A DNA stretch of 64,000 nucleotides, from positions 1 to 64,000 of the forward strand of contig CAVZAF010000001.1 of NCBI GenBank assembly GCA_963773315.1, read 5' to 3'. Position numbers and translations under genes: made by a program. The notes under the pieces were generated by a model that ran no database searches, was not told the origin of the DNA, and saw only the letters and a list, made by a program, of their open reading frames with translations. Below are positions 52,637-61,771 of this stretch, in pieces. This DNA comes from DATKAS01 sp963773315. Lineage in GTDB: Bacteria > Actinomycetota > Acidimicrobiia > Acidimicrobiales > DATKAS01. Each line of letters starts with the position of its first letter. Position 1 is the first letter of the stretch.

Positions 52637-53837
52637 TCAGCGCTTGACGGACGAGAGGAACCGAAGGAGCAGGTCGCGGTCGAGAGGCTCGTCGTTCGGG
52701 CCCGTCGCCATCGCGAGCGCGGCGTCGCGCTCGGCCTCGGTGTGCGCCTGTGCGGCCGCAGCGATCGCACGGGCCGCCTGCGGAGTCAGGTTCGGCAGCT
52801 CGGGCATCGGCTCGTCGTCCGCCTGCGGCTCGTACTGCGGCTCGTATTGAGCGTCGTGCTGGGCGTCGTGCTGCGCGGCGTCCTCGGCGAGCACACGCGC
52901 CGCCCAGGTGCCGTTCTTCGCGCGGCTCGAGACCGGCGCTGCCGGCTCCTCCTTCTCGACGTACACCGCGGGGGCGAGGGTCGAGAAGCCAGGGATGTCG
53001 ATGCCGAGTGATCCGCCGCTCGATGCGGGCACGTGCTCGGCCACGACGCTCTCGGCGGCTCGGGCTCATAGTGCAGCTCGGTCTCGGCCTCGGGCTCGGG
53101 CTGAGGCTGAGGCTCAGGCTCGGGCACGAGATCGATGACCGGCTCCGGCTCGGGCTCGTATTGGGGCTGAGGCTCGGGCTCGTACTGGGGTTCAGGCTCC
53201 GGCTCGTAGCGCGACAGCGGCTCGTCCTCGACTTCAGGCACGAGCTCGGATGTGCTCGACACGCGCGACGCGGGGTCGCGGCAAACGCTGGCGGATCCGA
53301 GATCGTGAGGAGGCCGATCTCGATGACTTCCTTCACGGCCTTGCTGACCGCGATCTCGCCGAGGCCGAGGTTGTCTCCGACCTCAGAGACCGTCGCACCC
53401 GCTCCGGTCGCGACGATCACCTTCCACCGCTCACCGTCGACCACGACCTCGGGCCGGGGCAGCTCGGTGGCGAGGCTCACCCACAGGTCGACCGACGGCA
53501 CGACGGCTTCGATCTCCTGCCACTCGATCAGCAGGTGCTCGGCCTCGCGGATGAGGATCTCGACGTCCGTTGGCGCGCCGGCCTCAGGAGTGGTGACGTC
53601 GGCCTCGAAGACGAACGATCCCTCGTGCTGGCGGAGGAGCTCGAAGATGACGGTGACAGGGGCATCGCTGGGCTTGGTGTTGTGCGCCGCCGCGAGCACG
53701 ACACCGCCGCCGTCGAACCAGACGTTGCCGTTGCCGCGGTCACCGCTGACGCGCAGACGGCCGGTCTTGTTCGTCGACGCCAGCAAGCGAAAGACGTCGA
53801 TCAGCGCAAATGTGTCGAGCGTGCCCTGTAGGGCCAC
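52637..53837 (-). CDS. DUF4388 protein with Glu/Pro repeats
   Basis: About 400 residues. The N-terminal 100 (ALQGTLDTFALIDVFRLLAS, GRLRVSGDRGNGNVWFDGG) match the DUF4388 domain found with gliding and response-regulator proteins. A winged-helix-like stretch follows (VSEVGDNLGLGEIAVSKAVK). The middle is low complexity: EPEPEPQYEPEPQPQ-type repeats at about 53060-53215. The C-terminus has a second repeat AQHDAQHDAQYEPQYEPQ. Frameshifts near 53290 and 53050. GTG start at 53837. Function unknown; next to the prepilin peptidase, so a link to pili or signalling is possible but not shown. Confidence 0.75.
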
Positions 53838-53974
53838 AGCGGCCTCCGAACCCCTGGTTGTCCCGCCCCTCCGGCGTGACTTCAGTCCGTATCGGCATCG
53901 CCAGGGGTGAACTGAACCGTTCCGTGGTGAAATCGACCCATTGCGCCCGCCCGCGGAGCGTGTTACTGGCCGCG
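53838..53974. other. Spacer between aroE and the DUF4388 gene
   Basis: 137 bases with two inverted-looking CCCCTGG/CCAGGGG words (53853-53859 and 53901-53907) but no gene and no clear promoter or terminator. Confidence 0.4.
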
Positions 53975-54799
53975 TCAACTTCGGGTGGCGAGGGCAGCTC
54001 GAGCAGCAGCGTTCATCGCGTCGACGGGGGCGTCGACACCGGTCCAGAGCTCGAAGGCACGGGCTCCCTGGTGGACGAGCATGCCCACACCGTCGACGGC
54101 ACGGGCGCCGCGCTCCCGGGCGGCCCGAAGCAGCGGAGTGTCGACAGGGTGATACACGAGGTCGACCACGATCTGTGGCGGGCCGAGCATCTCGACGGGG
54201 ACCGGCAGGCCGTCGCCGCCCATCCCGACCGACGTCGCGTTGACCAATCTCGACGCCTTCTCGACGTCGTCGAGGCTGCCGACCGAGCACTGGGGACCAC
54301 CGAGCGCGGCCGCCGCCTCGGCCTTCTCTGCCGATCGGTTGACGACGACGACCTCGGCGCCCGCGCGTCCGAGCGCCGCGACCACGCTCCGCGCCGCGCC
54401 GCCGGCACCGAGCACGACGAAACGTTCCCCGGCCACCGCGACGCCTTCCGCGGCCAGGGAGGACAAGAGGCCGGCACCGTCGGTGTTGTCCCCGACGAGC
54501 GTGCCCTCGCGGTTCACGACGCAATTGACCGCGCCGAGGGCGCGGGCTTCAGGAGTGAGCTCGTCGACGAGCACACACGCCGCGTCCTTGTGGGGCATCG
54601 TGACCGACACGCCGCCGATCCCCATCGCCCTGACGCCGTCGAACGCGCGACGTGTGTCGCCCGCGGCCACGCGGAACGCGATGAACACCCAGTCGAGCCC
54701 AGCCGAGTCGAACGCGGCGTTGAAGATGACCGGAGACAGCGAGTGGGCGATCGGGTCGCCGATGACTGCGGCGACCCGGGTCGAGCCAGTGGGCGCCAC
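53975..54799 (-). CDS. aroE: Shikimate dehydrogenase
   Basis: NADPH-dependent reduction of dehydroshikimate. Intact, 274 residues from GTG 54799, two bases after the mltG stop. Shikimate-binding AHSLSPVIFNAAF and VTMPHKDAACVLVDEL (catalytic lysine), DNTDGAGLL, NADP-binding VVLGAGGAARSVVAALG and the C-terminal VDGVGMLVHQGARAFELW are present. Confidence 0.95.
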   Translation of the reverse strand: MAPTGSTRVAAVIGDPIAHSLSPVIFNAAFDSAGLDWVFIAFRVAAGDTRRAFDGVRAMGIGGVSVTMPHKDAACVLVDELTPEARALGAVNCVVNREGTLVGDNTDGAGLLSSLAAEGVAVAGERFVVLGAGGAARSVVAALGRAGAEVVVVNRSAEKAEAAAALGGPQCSVGSLDDVEKASRLVNATSVGMGGDGLPVPVEMLGPPQIVVDLVYHPVDTPLLRAARERGARAVDGVGMLVHQGARAFELWTGVDAPVDAMNAAARAALATRS

Positions 54800-54801
54800 G
54801 C

Positions 54802-55953
54802 TCAGCGGACGCCGTTCTGCTGGGCGATCTTGATGTTCTTCTCGTGCTCTTTCAAGGTCGTCGCGAAGGCGTGGTTGCCGTCCTTGTCGACGACGACGTA
54901 GTAGAGCCACGGACCGTCAGCGGGGTTCATCGCGGCGTGGATCGAGGCCTTCCCCGGCATTGCGATCGGACCCGGCGGCAGCCCGGGGTTCTTGTACGTG
55001 TTGTAAGGCGAGTTCGTGTTGTTGATGTCGTCGAACGTCAGCCGATCGACGTTGCCGCCCATCGCGTAGATGACGGTCGCGTCGATCTCGAGGTTCATCC
55101 CCTTGGCGAGGCGGTTGTAGATCACCCTTGCGATCTTCGGGCGGTCGGCGTCGGTCTTCGCCTCCTTCTCGATGATCGAAGCGATCGTGAGCACCTGGTA
55201 CGAGGAGAGGTTGAACCTGAACGGTGCGTAGTCGACGCCCTCGGCAGTAGCCACCTTCTCCATCTGCGTGATGAGGCGGGAGATGACCTTCGCCTCGTCG
55301 TCGTTCGACGCGACTTGGTAGGTGTCGGGGAAGAGGAGCCCTTCGAGGTTGTTCACGCCGTCGGGCGAGTACTTCGAGCGCAGCTGCCCCGAGTTCGCCG
55401 CCGCGAGGAACTTGTCCGCGGAGAGACGCGGCACCTTGTCCTGTAGCCGCTGCGCGAACTTGCTGAGCGTGAAGCCCTCGGGGAACGTCACGTTCGTGAA
55501 CGTGATCGGCGGCGGCGTGTCGAGCACCTTGACCACGTCACCCATGGACGAGCGCTTCCGCAGCTCGTAGTAGCCCGGAGAGAACGGGCCGGCCTTCTTG
55601 TAGCTCACGTACCACCGGAAGACGGTCGCGTTCGTGATCACGCCCCGTGTCTCGAGCAGGTCGGCGATCTCAGACGTCGTCGCGCCGGGGTCGACGGTCA
55701 CCGTGAGCTTGGCACCGGGGTCACCGGGTGGGTTGATCTGACGGACGACCCAGAGCGAGATGCCGCCCACGACGACGATCCCGACGAGGATGGTCGCGAA
55801 GAAGATGGCGACGACGACCTTGAGGCGAGACCGACGGGTCTGGCGGACGTACTCGAAGTCGCCATCCCACTCGGCCCATCCCTCGTCGACGTCGCTGACC
55901 CAGCCCGCGTCGACGTCTTCTTCGGTGGTCCAGTCCTCGTCGGTGTCGGTCAT
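54802..55953 (-). CDS. mltG: Endolytic murein transglycosylase
   Basis: Ends new glycan strands at the membrane. Intact, 383 residues. An acidic cytoplasmic tail (about 1-50), one helix (VVVAIFFATILVGIVVVGGI), a LysM-like region and the YceG domain. The catalytic glutamate is in TIASIIEKEAKTDADRPKIA, followed by ARVIYNRLAKGMNLEIDATV and SPYNTYKNPGLPPGPIAMPG. ATG 55953 overlaps the ruvX stop as ATGA. The alaS-ruvX-mltG-aroE order is common in actinobacteria and Firmicutes. Confidence 0.95.
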   Translation of the reverse strand: MTDTDEDWTTEEDVDAGWVSDVDEGWAEWDGDFEYVRQTRRSRLKVVVAIFFATILVGIVVVGGISLWVVRQINPPGDPGAKLTVTVDPGATTSEIADLLETRGVITNATVFRWYVSYKKAGPFSPGYYELRKRSSMGDVVKVLDTPPPITFTNVTFPEGFTLSKFAQRLQDKVPRLSADKFLAAANSGQLRSKYSPDGVNNLEGLLFPDTYQVASNDDEAKVISRLITQMEKVATAEGVDYAPFRFNLSSYQVLTIASIIEKEAKTDADRPKIARVIYNRLAKGMNLEIDATVIYAMGGNVDRLTFDDINNTNSPYNTYKNPGLPPGPIAMPGKASIHAAMNPADGPWLYYVVVDKDGNHAFATTLKEHEKNIKIAQQNGVR

Positions 55954-56393
55954 TCCGTCTCCGTCGCGCGGCTTCGGCGCGAGGCTCGTTGGTCCAGCCA
56001 CGACTGCAGCAGCACCGCGGCCGCCACCTTGTCGACGACCCGACGCCGCGCGTCAGCAGTCATCTTTGCCTGTGTGAGGGTCCGCGAAGCAGTCACTGTG
56101 GTGAGACGCTCGTCATGGACGACCACGGGCACCGGTAACGCGGCGCCGAGCTCGGCCGCTTCTTCCCTGGCAGCAAGGGCTGCGGGGCCGTCCGAACCGC
56201 TCAGAGAGAGCGGCAGTCCGACCACGACCAGCTCGGCCTCCCACTCCGCGACCACGGCCGCGATGGCCTTGTGATCGCGCGCCTTCGAGCCCGTGCGTTC
56301 GAGCACGCGATCGGGTGTCGCGATCGACTCGGTGGGGTCGGAGACCGCGACCCCGATGCGCTTCGACCCCAGATCGAGCGCGAGCACCCTCAC
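55950..56393 (-). CDS. ruvX: Pre-16S rRNA nuclease (YqgF/RuvX)
   Basis: RNase H-fold enzyme implicated in 16S 5' end maturation. Intact, 147 residues. LALDLGSKRIGVAVSDPTES, LVVVGLPLSLSGSDGPAA and VHDERLTTVTASRTL hold the acidic catalytic residues. The start GTG 56393 lies in a 14-base tandem repeat. It sits downstream of alaS. Confidence 0.94.
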   Translation of the reverse strand: MRVLALDLGSKRIGVAVSDPTESIATPDRVLERTGSKARDHKAIAAVVAEWEAELVVVGLPLSLSGSDGPAALAAREEAAELGAALPVPVVVHDERLTTVTASRTLTQAKMTADARRRVVDKVAAAVLLQSWLDQRASRRSRATETE

Positions 56394-56421
56394 GCCGTGA
56401 CCCTCACGCCGTGACCCTCAC
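56387..56421. repeat. 14-base tandem repeat between alaS and ruvX
   Basis: The unit CCCTCACGCCGTGA occurs at 56387-56400 and 56401-56414, then a partial third copy CCCTCACG follows. It duplicates the bases around the ruvX GTG start, creating several GTGAGGGT copies on the minus strand, and includes the alaS stop codon. Confidence 0.85.
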
Positions 56422-59013
56422 GCGAGGCCGGCCGCCGACCGCGCCAGGGCCAGCGCCTCGTCGAGCTTGGATGGGTCCTTGCCGCCGGCAACGGCGACGT
56501 CGGCGCTCTTGCCCGCGCCGCCTTGCACCGTCTTCGCGGCATCAGCGATCAGCGCGCTGGCGTTGAGGCCGCTGTCACCCGCGACCGCAGCCACCAACGC
56601 AGCACCGCCGCCCTCGGGCGCGCCGCCGATGACCACCGCCCGGATGCCGGGCTGCTGTCGGATCGCGAGCGCGAGCTCACGCAGCTCGTCGCGCGAGGTG
56701 CCGTCACGCCGAGCGACGACGATGCCGTCGATCGCGGTCTGCGCGAGGTCGGCCGCCTCGCTTCCCGCCGCTTGTTGACGAAGCGCCTTCAGCTCTTCAC
56801 GGAGCGCTTTCACCTCGTCGAGCCGGCGGTTGATGCCCTCGACGAGCTGGTCGGGCTTCACGCCGACCAAGCCAGCCGCCTCGGCGAGCACGTCCTCGTC
56901 GTGGCGGAGGCGATCGATCGTCGCGGTGCCGGTGATCGCCTCGATGCGACGCAGGTTCGACCCGATCGACCCCTCGGACACGATCTTGATCGGGCCGATG
57001 TCGCCGAGCGCCTTCACATGCGTGCCGCCGCACAGCTCGAGTGAGTGCGGCCCGGCTTCGAGCACTCGCACCACGTCGCCGTACTTGTCGCCGAAGAACG
57101 CGATCGCGCCGAGCGCTTCGGCCTCGGACTTCGTCGTCTCGTACGCGCGCACGCGCGGGTTCGCGAGCACCTCGTGGTTCGCGAGGTCCTCGATCTGCGC
57201 GATCTCTTCCCCTGTAACCGGCGAGTAGTGGCTGAAGTCGAAGCGCAACCGGTCGGGTGCGACGAGCGAGCCCGCCTGCTTCACGTGCGCGCCGAGCACC
57301 TCGCGCAACGCCCAGTGCAGCAGATGCGTGCCGGTGTGGTTCCGACGGATCGCGTCGCGCCGCTCGACGTCGATGCTCGCGACCGCGTCCTGTCCCGGCT
57401 CGATGTCGCCTTGGACGATGCGCGCGATGTGGCGGCGAAGACCAGGCAACGCGTAGGTGGTGTCGGCCACCTCGGCGAGACCAGTGTCGGTGCGGATCGT
57501 GCCGGTGTCGCCGATCTGGCCGCCGCTCTCCGCATAGAACGGCGTGCGATCGAGGAAGATCTCGACGACGCCGTCGTTGTCTGTGGGCAGCACCGCGAGC
57601 ACGCGACCCTTCGACTCGCCCTCGGTGTAGCCCGTGAAGTCCGTCTGACCGAACTGCTCGAGCAGCTCTCGGTACGCGTCGGCGTCCGCGTGCTGGGTGC
57701 CCGCCTTCCGCGCGTCCTTGCCGCGGCGGCGCTGCTCGGCCATCGCCGCATCGAAGCCCGCGGTGTCGACCTCGATGCCACGCTCGGCCGCGATCTCCTT
57801 GGTGAGCTCGAGCGGGAAGCCGAACGTGTCGTGCAGGCGGAACGCGACATCCCCGCTGAGCACCTTCGGCTCGCGCAGCTCCGCGACCTCCTCGTCGAAG
57901 ATCGTGAGGCCGTTGCGCATCGTCTGGCGGAAGTGCTCCTCCTCGCGGACCACGACGCTCGTGATGAAGTCGCGGTTGCGCTCGAGGTCGGGATACGCGT
58001 CGCCCATCACCCGGATCGCCTGATCGACCATCGTCGGCATCACGAGCTGCTCGCTGCCGAGCAGGTACGCGTGCCGCACCGCGCGGCGGATGATGCGCCG
58101 GAGCACATAGCCACGATCCTCGTTCGAAGGGAACACGCCGTCGTTCACGAGGATCGCGCTCGACCGCGCGTGCTCCGCCATGATGCGGAGGCTCACGTCG
58201 GTGTTCTCGGCGGTGCCGAGGCGCGCGCCCGTCACCCGCTGCGCCTCGTCGATGAGCGGCACCATGATGTCGGTCTCCCAGACCGAGTCGACGCCCTGCA
58301 ACACGACGAGGTTGCGTTCGAGGCCCGCCCCCGTGTCGATGCTCGGCTTGGGCAGCGGGACCATCGACCCGTCGGGCAGCTGGTTGTACTGCATGAAGAC
58401 GAGGTTCCAGATCTCCGGGTAGCGCTCGTCGCCACCGTGCGCCGGACCACCGGGCGCGCCGAAGCGCTCCCCCATGTCGTAGAAGATCTCAGAGCAGGGC
58501 CCGCAGGGACCGGTGTCGCCCATCCGCCAGAAGTTGTCCTCGTCGAGCCGCTGGATGCGTTCTGTGGGGACGCCGACCGCGTCGTGCCAGATCTCGGCCG
58601 CCTCGTCGTCAGAGACGTGCACGGTCACCCAGAGCCGGTCCGCCTCGAGGCCGAGCACCTCGGTGTAGAGCTCCCACGCGTACGGGATCGCGAGCTCTTT
58701 GAAGTACTCCCCGAAGCTGAAGTTGCCCATCATCTCGAAGAACACGAGATGGCGGGCCGTGCGGCCTACGTCGTCGAGGTCGTTGTGCTTGCCGCCCGCC
58801 CGGATGCACTTCTGCACCGAGGTCGCCCGCTTGTACGGGGGCGACCTCGTCGCCAGTGAAGTACGGCTTGAACGGGACCATGCCCGCGACCGTGAACAGG
58901 ACCGTCGGGTCGTGCGGGATGACGCTCGCCGACGGCACGATCGTGTGGTCCCGGTCCGCGAAGAAGCCCGTGAAGGCGCGGCGCATCTCGTTCGCGGTCA
59001 GCTTCTTCGGCAT
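56418..59013 (-). CDS. alaS: Alanine-tRNA ligase
   Basis: Charges tRNA-Ala and edits Ser and Gly errors. MPKKLTANEMRRAFTGFFAD starts the class II catalytic domain; FFEMMGNFSFGEYFKELAI, MGDTGPCGPCSEI and SIDTGAGLERNLVVLQGV follow. The editing domain has NHTGTHLLHWALREVLGAHV and the zinc motif LELCGGTHVKALGDIG. The C-Ala domain ends with GGAGKSADVAVAGGKD. A single frameshift near 58838 falls in a run of five G/C. About 865 residues. A TAGGCT box lies nine bases before the ATG. Confidence 0.95.
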
Positions 59014-59022
59014 GGTCCGACC

Positions 59023-59028
59023 AGCCTA
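59023..59028 (-). promoter_or_regulatory. Candidate -10 box for alaS
   Basis: TAGGCT on the minus strand, nine bases before the alaS ATG, with no ribosome site between. Confidence 0.4.
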
Positions 59029-59089
59029 CCGGTGAGGGTTTCGTCGCCAGAGGGCGTTATAGGGACCGCTGGCGCCGAAACGCTGAGCG

Positions 59090-59132
59090 GTGTTCACGCT
59101 CGGGGCACTATGCCGCGCTCCAGCGTGAACAC
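59090..59132. repeat. Inverted repeat upstream of alaS
   Basis: GTGTTCACGCT (59090-59100) and AGCGTGAACAC (59122-59132) with a 21-base middle. It lies seven bases past the likely stop of the upstream unknown gene and may end its transcript. Confidence 0.6.
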
Positions 59133-59138
59133 TCGGAG

Positions 59139-59759
59139 CTATTCGATTTCGCCCTCGTCGATCGGCCTCGATAATCGCTAGGTCGAGGCGCTGCGCGTAG
59201 AGGTCGATGAGCACCGATCCGGCGAGAAGCAACGCGATCGAGGTGAACGCGCCGAGGCCGATCCCCGCGCTCAGCGCCGTGGCAGCGCGGAGGCTCGCCA
59301 TCTTGTCTGCGTGCACTCCGCCGCCGGAGTCCAAGCTGAACGGTCCGAGGAACGAGCGAGAGCTCAGGCGGTCCAGGAAGCGTCGGGCCGACGGATCCTT
59401 CATGCCGCTGGGCCAGTGCACTCGACCGGGCATGAATCGGCGCTCGATCTCCTCGATCGTCGCCTGGAGCGGATAGCCATCGTGCAAGGCTGAGTTCCGA
59501 ACGGTCGCGCCGACGATCAACAAGCGACTCAGCCTGATCCGCGCCACCAACACGGGGTCGAGCCCGCTCGTCCGAATCTCAAGGGAGTCGACCACGTCCC
59601 ACGGGATGTGTGCTCGCGGGCCAAACCCTGGCGGACGGTGATGGACGCGTCGAACCGTGCTTGTGATCGGAGCGGACCGCGCAACACTCCTTCGGCTTCG
59701 ATGATGATCGCTCCGTCCTCATCGCGGACGTGCCCGGGCAGATCGTCGGTCCCCACCAA
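59139..59759 (-). CDS. Unknown protein with a C-terminal membrane helix
   Basis: I do not recognise the family. From ATG 59759 it reads MVGTDDLPGHVRDEDGAIII, then after a frameshift near 59600 VVDSLEIRTSGLDPVLVARI and VHWPSGMKDPSARRFLDRLS. One hydrophobic helix of about 25 residues (GIGLGAFTSIALLLAGSVLI) is near the C-terminus. The likely end is a TAG at 59139 giving DEGEIE after one more correction near 59158; reading straight on instead gives a basic tail to 59026 across the inverted repeat, which looks spurious. About 206 residues. The soluble part contains alternating strands as in PH-like domains, but this is weak. Confidence 0.5.
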
Positions 59760-59780
59760 TCATCAGGGTACGACTGGCAT

Positions 59781-59830
59781 CGAGATTGATGAATCGGGGA
59801 CCGCATTCGGTCCTCCAATCATCAATCTCG
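59781..59830. repeat. 50-base palindromic element
   Basis: Perfect 12-base arms CGAGATTGATGA (59781-59792) and TCATCAATCTCG (59819-59830) enclose a second hairpin GGACCG-CATT-CGGTCC. It fills most of the 84-base gap between two unknown genes. It could be a terminator for the gene at 59844-60140 or an operator; no T run follows. Confidence 0.7.
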
Positions 59831-59843
59831 GGGCTGGCGGCCG

Positions 59844-60140
59844 CTACCGCCGGGGGATGCGGACGCGGACGGTCCGGCGGGTGCGGCGCGTTGGCGTCGA
59901 TTGCACCTCGACCACTTCGGTGATCTCGGTCGTCCCGTTCAGTTGTGCGCGCATCTCGGCTTCCTTCTGGCGCATCCCCAGCCGGCCCTCGCGCACGGCA
60001 TCGCGGACCTTGTCGGTGAGTCTCGCTGCCACCGCGCGCGGCTTGGCCGCCGCGGCTGCGTGCTTCAGCTTGTGCTCCGCCCACTTCGTGCCTGCGACAC
60101 CGGCGGCGGCGCCGGTCGTGAACCAAAAGACCCGTTTCAT
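59844..60140 (-). CDS. Small basic protein, unknown function
   Basis: 98 residues, intact. A short N-terminal hydrophobic stretch (VFWFTTGAAAGVAG) is followed by an alanine- and lysine-rich helix and an arginine-rich end (RRTRRTVRVRIPRR). ATG 60140 overlaps the stop of the next gene upstream as ATGA, so both are probably translated together. No family recognised. Confidence 0.65.
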   Translation of the reverse strand: MKRVFWFTTGAAAGVAGTKWAEHKLKHAAAAAKPRAVAARLTDKVRDAVREGRLGMRQKEAEMRAQLNGTTEITEVVEVQSTPTRRTRRTVRVRIPRR

Positions 60141-60490
60141 CGACGCCGAAACCTCCTGGCCGCGCGGGACGTGCCCGACGCGATCGCCACCGTCTTGATC
60201 ACGGGCGTCGAGAACGCCGCCCTGGCCACCCGTGACGCCCCCTCGACCGAAGTGGAGATCGCCTCGGCCGACCCGAGCACCTTGTCGAATCGATCGAGGT
60301 CGCCGCGCGCCTCATCGAGTGACCGCCGCATCTCCGCCAACAGCGGCTCGGTCTCGGCCGTGAGCTCGTCGACCGCGCCGCGCAGCTCGGTCAATGACCG
60401 GAGCACGAAGACCAACGCGACCACCAACGCCGTGAAGCCGAGCGCGCAGAGCACCGTCGCCATGACGAGAGCCAAGTCGCCTGCGGTCAT
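60137..60490 (-). CDS. DUF948-like membrane protein
   Basis: 117 residues, intact. One N-terminal membrane helix (LALVMATVLCALGFTALVVA), then a long amphipathic helix (LTELRGAVDELTAETEPLLA) and a basic end. The layout is that of DUF948 proteins, often general stress proteins near rarA in actinobacteria. ATG 60490 overlaps the probable rarA stop as ATGA. Confidence 0.7.
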   Translation of the reverse strand: MTAGDLALVMATVLCALGFTALVVALVFVLRSLTELRGAVDELTAETEPLLAEMRRSLDEARGDLDRFDKVLGSAEAISTSVEGASRVARAAFSTPVIKTVAIASGTSRAARRFRRR

Positions 60491-61771
60491 CGATCCTCCT
60501 CTCTCGCGCGTCCATCCGACGCCGCACCTCTTCTTCGAACCCGTGGTCGGAGGGCTCGTAGTACACGCGGCCACCGAAGTCGTCGGGACCGTACTGCTGG
60601 TCGACCCATCCCCTCGGGTCGTCGTGAGGGTACACGTAGCCCTTGCCGTGGCCCAGGGCCGCCGCGCCGCGGTAGCCGGTGCCGCGCAGGTGTGGCGGCA
60701 CCTCGCCACCGACGCCGTTGCGCACGTCCTCCACGCGCGTTCCAGATGCCGAGCGCGGCGCGGTTCGACTTCGGCGCGGTCGCGAGGTGGATGCACGCCT
60801 GCGACAGGTTGAGCTGCGCCTCGGGAAGTCCCGCGTACTCCACCGCGTGCGCCGCGGCGTTTGCGATCAACAACGCCATCGGATCGGCCATCCCGATGTC
60901 CTCCGACGCGAAGATCACCATGCGCCTCGCGATGAAGCGGGCGTCCTCACCGGCCTCGAGCATGCGAGCGAGCCAGTGCGAGCGCGGCGTTCACGTCAGA
61001 GCCGCGCAGCGACTTGATGAACGCGCTGATCACGTCGTAGTGGTCGTCGATCCCGTAGCGGATCGCCTTCGTGCCGAGCGCAGCGACGACGTCGTCTTCG
61101 GTCGACGTGCTTGTCCACCGAGCGCGATCGCGACCTCCAGCGCCGTGAGGATCTGACGACCGTCTCCGCCCGCCCGGTCCACGAGGTACGAGATCGGCCT
61201 CCTCGTCGGCGGTCGCGCCCTCGACCTCGAGACCCCGACGCACGAGCGTCGTCAGCGCGGCCTCTGACAGCGGCTCCAACCGGAACAACGTCGACCGCGA
61301 CAGGAGCGGAGGGTTCACCTCGAAGTACGGGTTCTCGGTGGTCGCGCCGATCAAGATGATCAGACCCGTCCTCGACCGACGGCAGCAGCGCGTCTTGCTG
61401 CGCCTTGTTGAAGCGGTGGATCTCGTCGAGGAACAGGATCGTGCGCTGCTCGTGCTGCCCGAGGCGCTCGCGCGCACCCGCGATCACCTCGCGCACGTCC
61501 TTCACCGACGCGTTCACCGCGGACAGCGGCAGGAACGCGCTCGTCGTCGCATCTGCGATCAGCCGCGCCAACGTCGTCTTGCCCGTGCCGGGTGGTCCCC
61601 AGAAGATGACCGACGAGAGCCGGTCGGCCTCGATCAGGCGGCGGAGCGGCTTCCCCTCACCGAGCAAGTGCTCCTGCCCGACCACGTCGTCGAGTCGCGC
61701 GGGACGCAGGCGCGCCGCGAGCGGCGCCTGTCGCTTGAGGCGTTCGGCCGCGGCCGCCGAGAACAGGTCAC
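60487..61771 (-). CDS. rarA: Replication-associated recombination ATPase RarA
   Basis: AAA+ ATPase acting at stalled forks. Walker A SVIFWGPPGTGKTTLARLIA, Walker B ILFLDEIHRFNKAQQDALLP, sensor 1 ILIGATTENPYFEVNPPLLS, and the C-terminal tetramer part HYDVISAFIKSLRGSDVNAA, RRMVIFASEDIGMADP and KGYVYPHDDPRGWVDQQY. Shifts near 61365, 61185, 61100, 60975 and 60745, plus one near each end. The end is probably the TGA at 60487. The start is taken as the GTG overlapping the LLM stop; the frame into DLFSAAAAERLKRQAPLA needs one more correction. About 428 residues. Confidence 0.88.

Noticed and set aside
53060..53215. Short repeats resembling a CRISPR array
   Set aside because: They are in-frame Glu/Pro codon repeats of variable unit length without spacers.
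57045..58859. 604-residue plus-strand frame opposite alaS
   Set aside because: Mirror of alaS codon bias; the alaS motifs are unmistakable.
59026..59138. Extended basic C-terminus of the unknown gene at 59139-59759
   Set aside because: It runs through an inverted repeat and abuts the alaS -10; a one-base correction gives an earlier stop.
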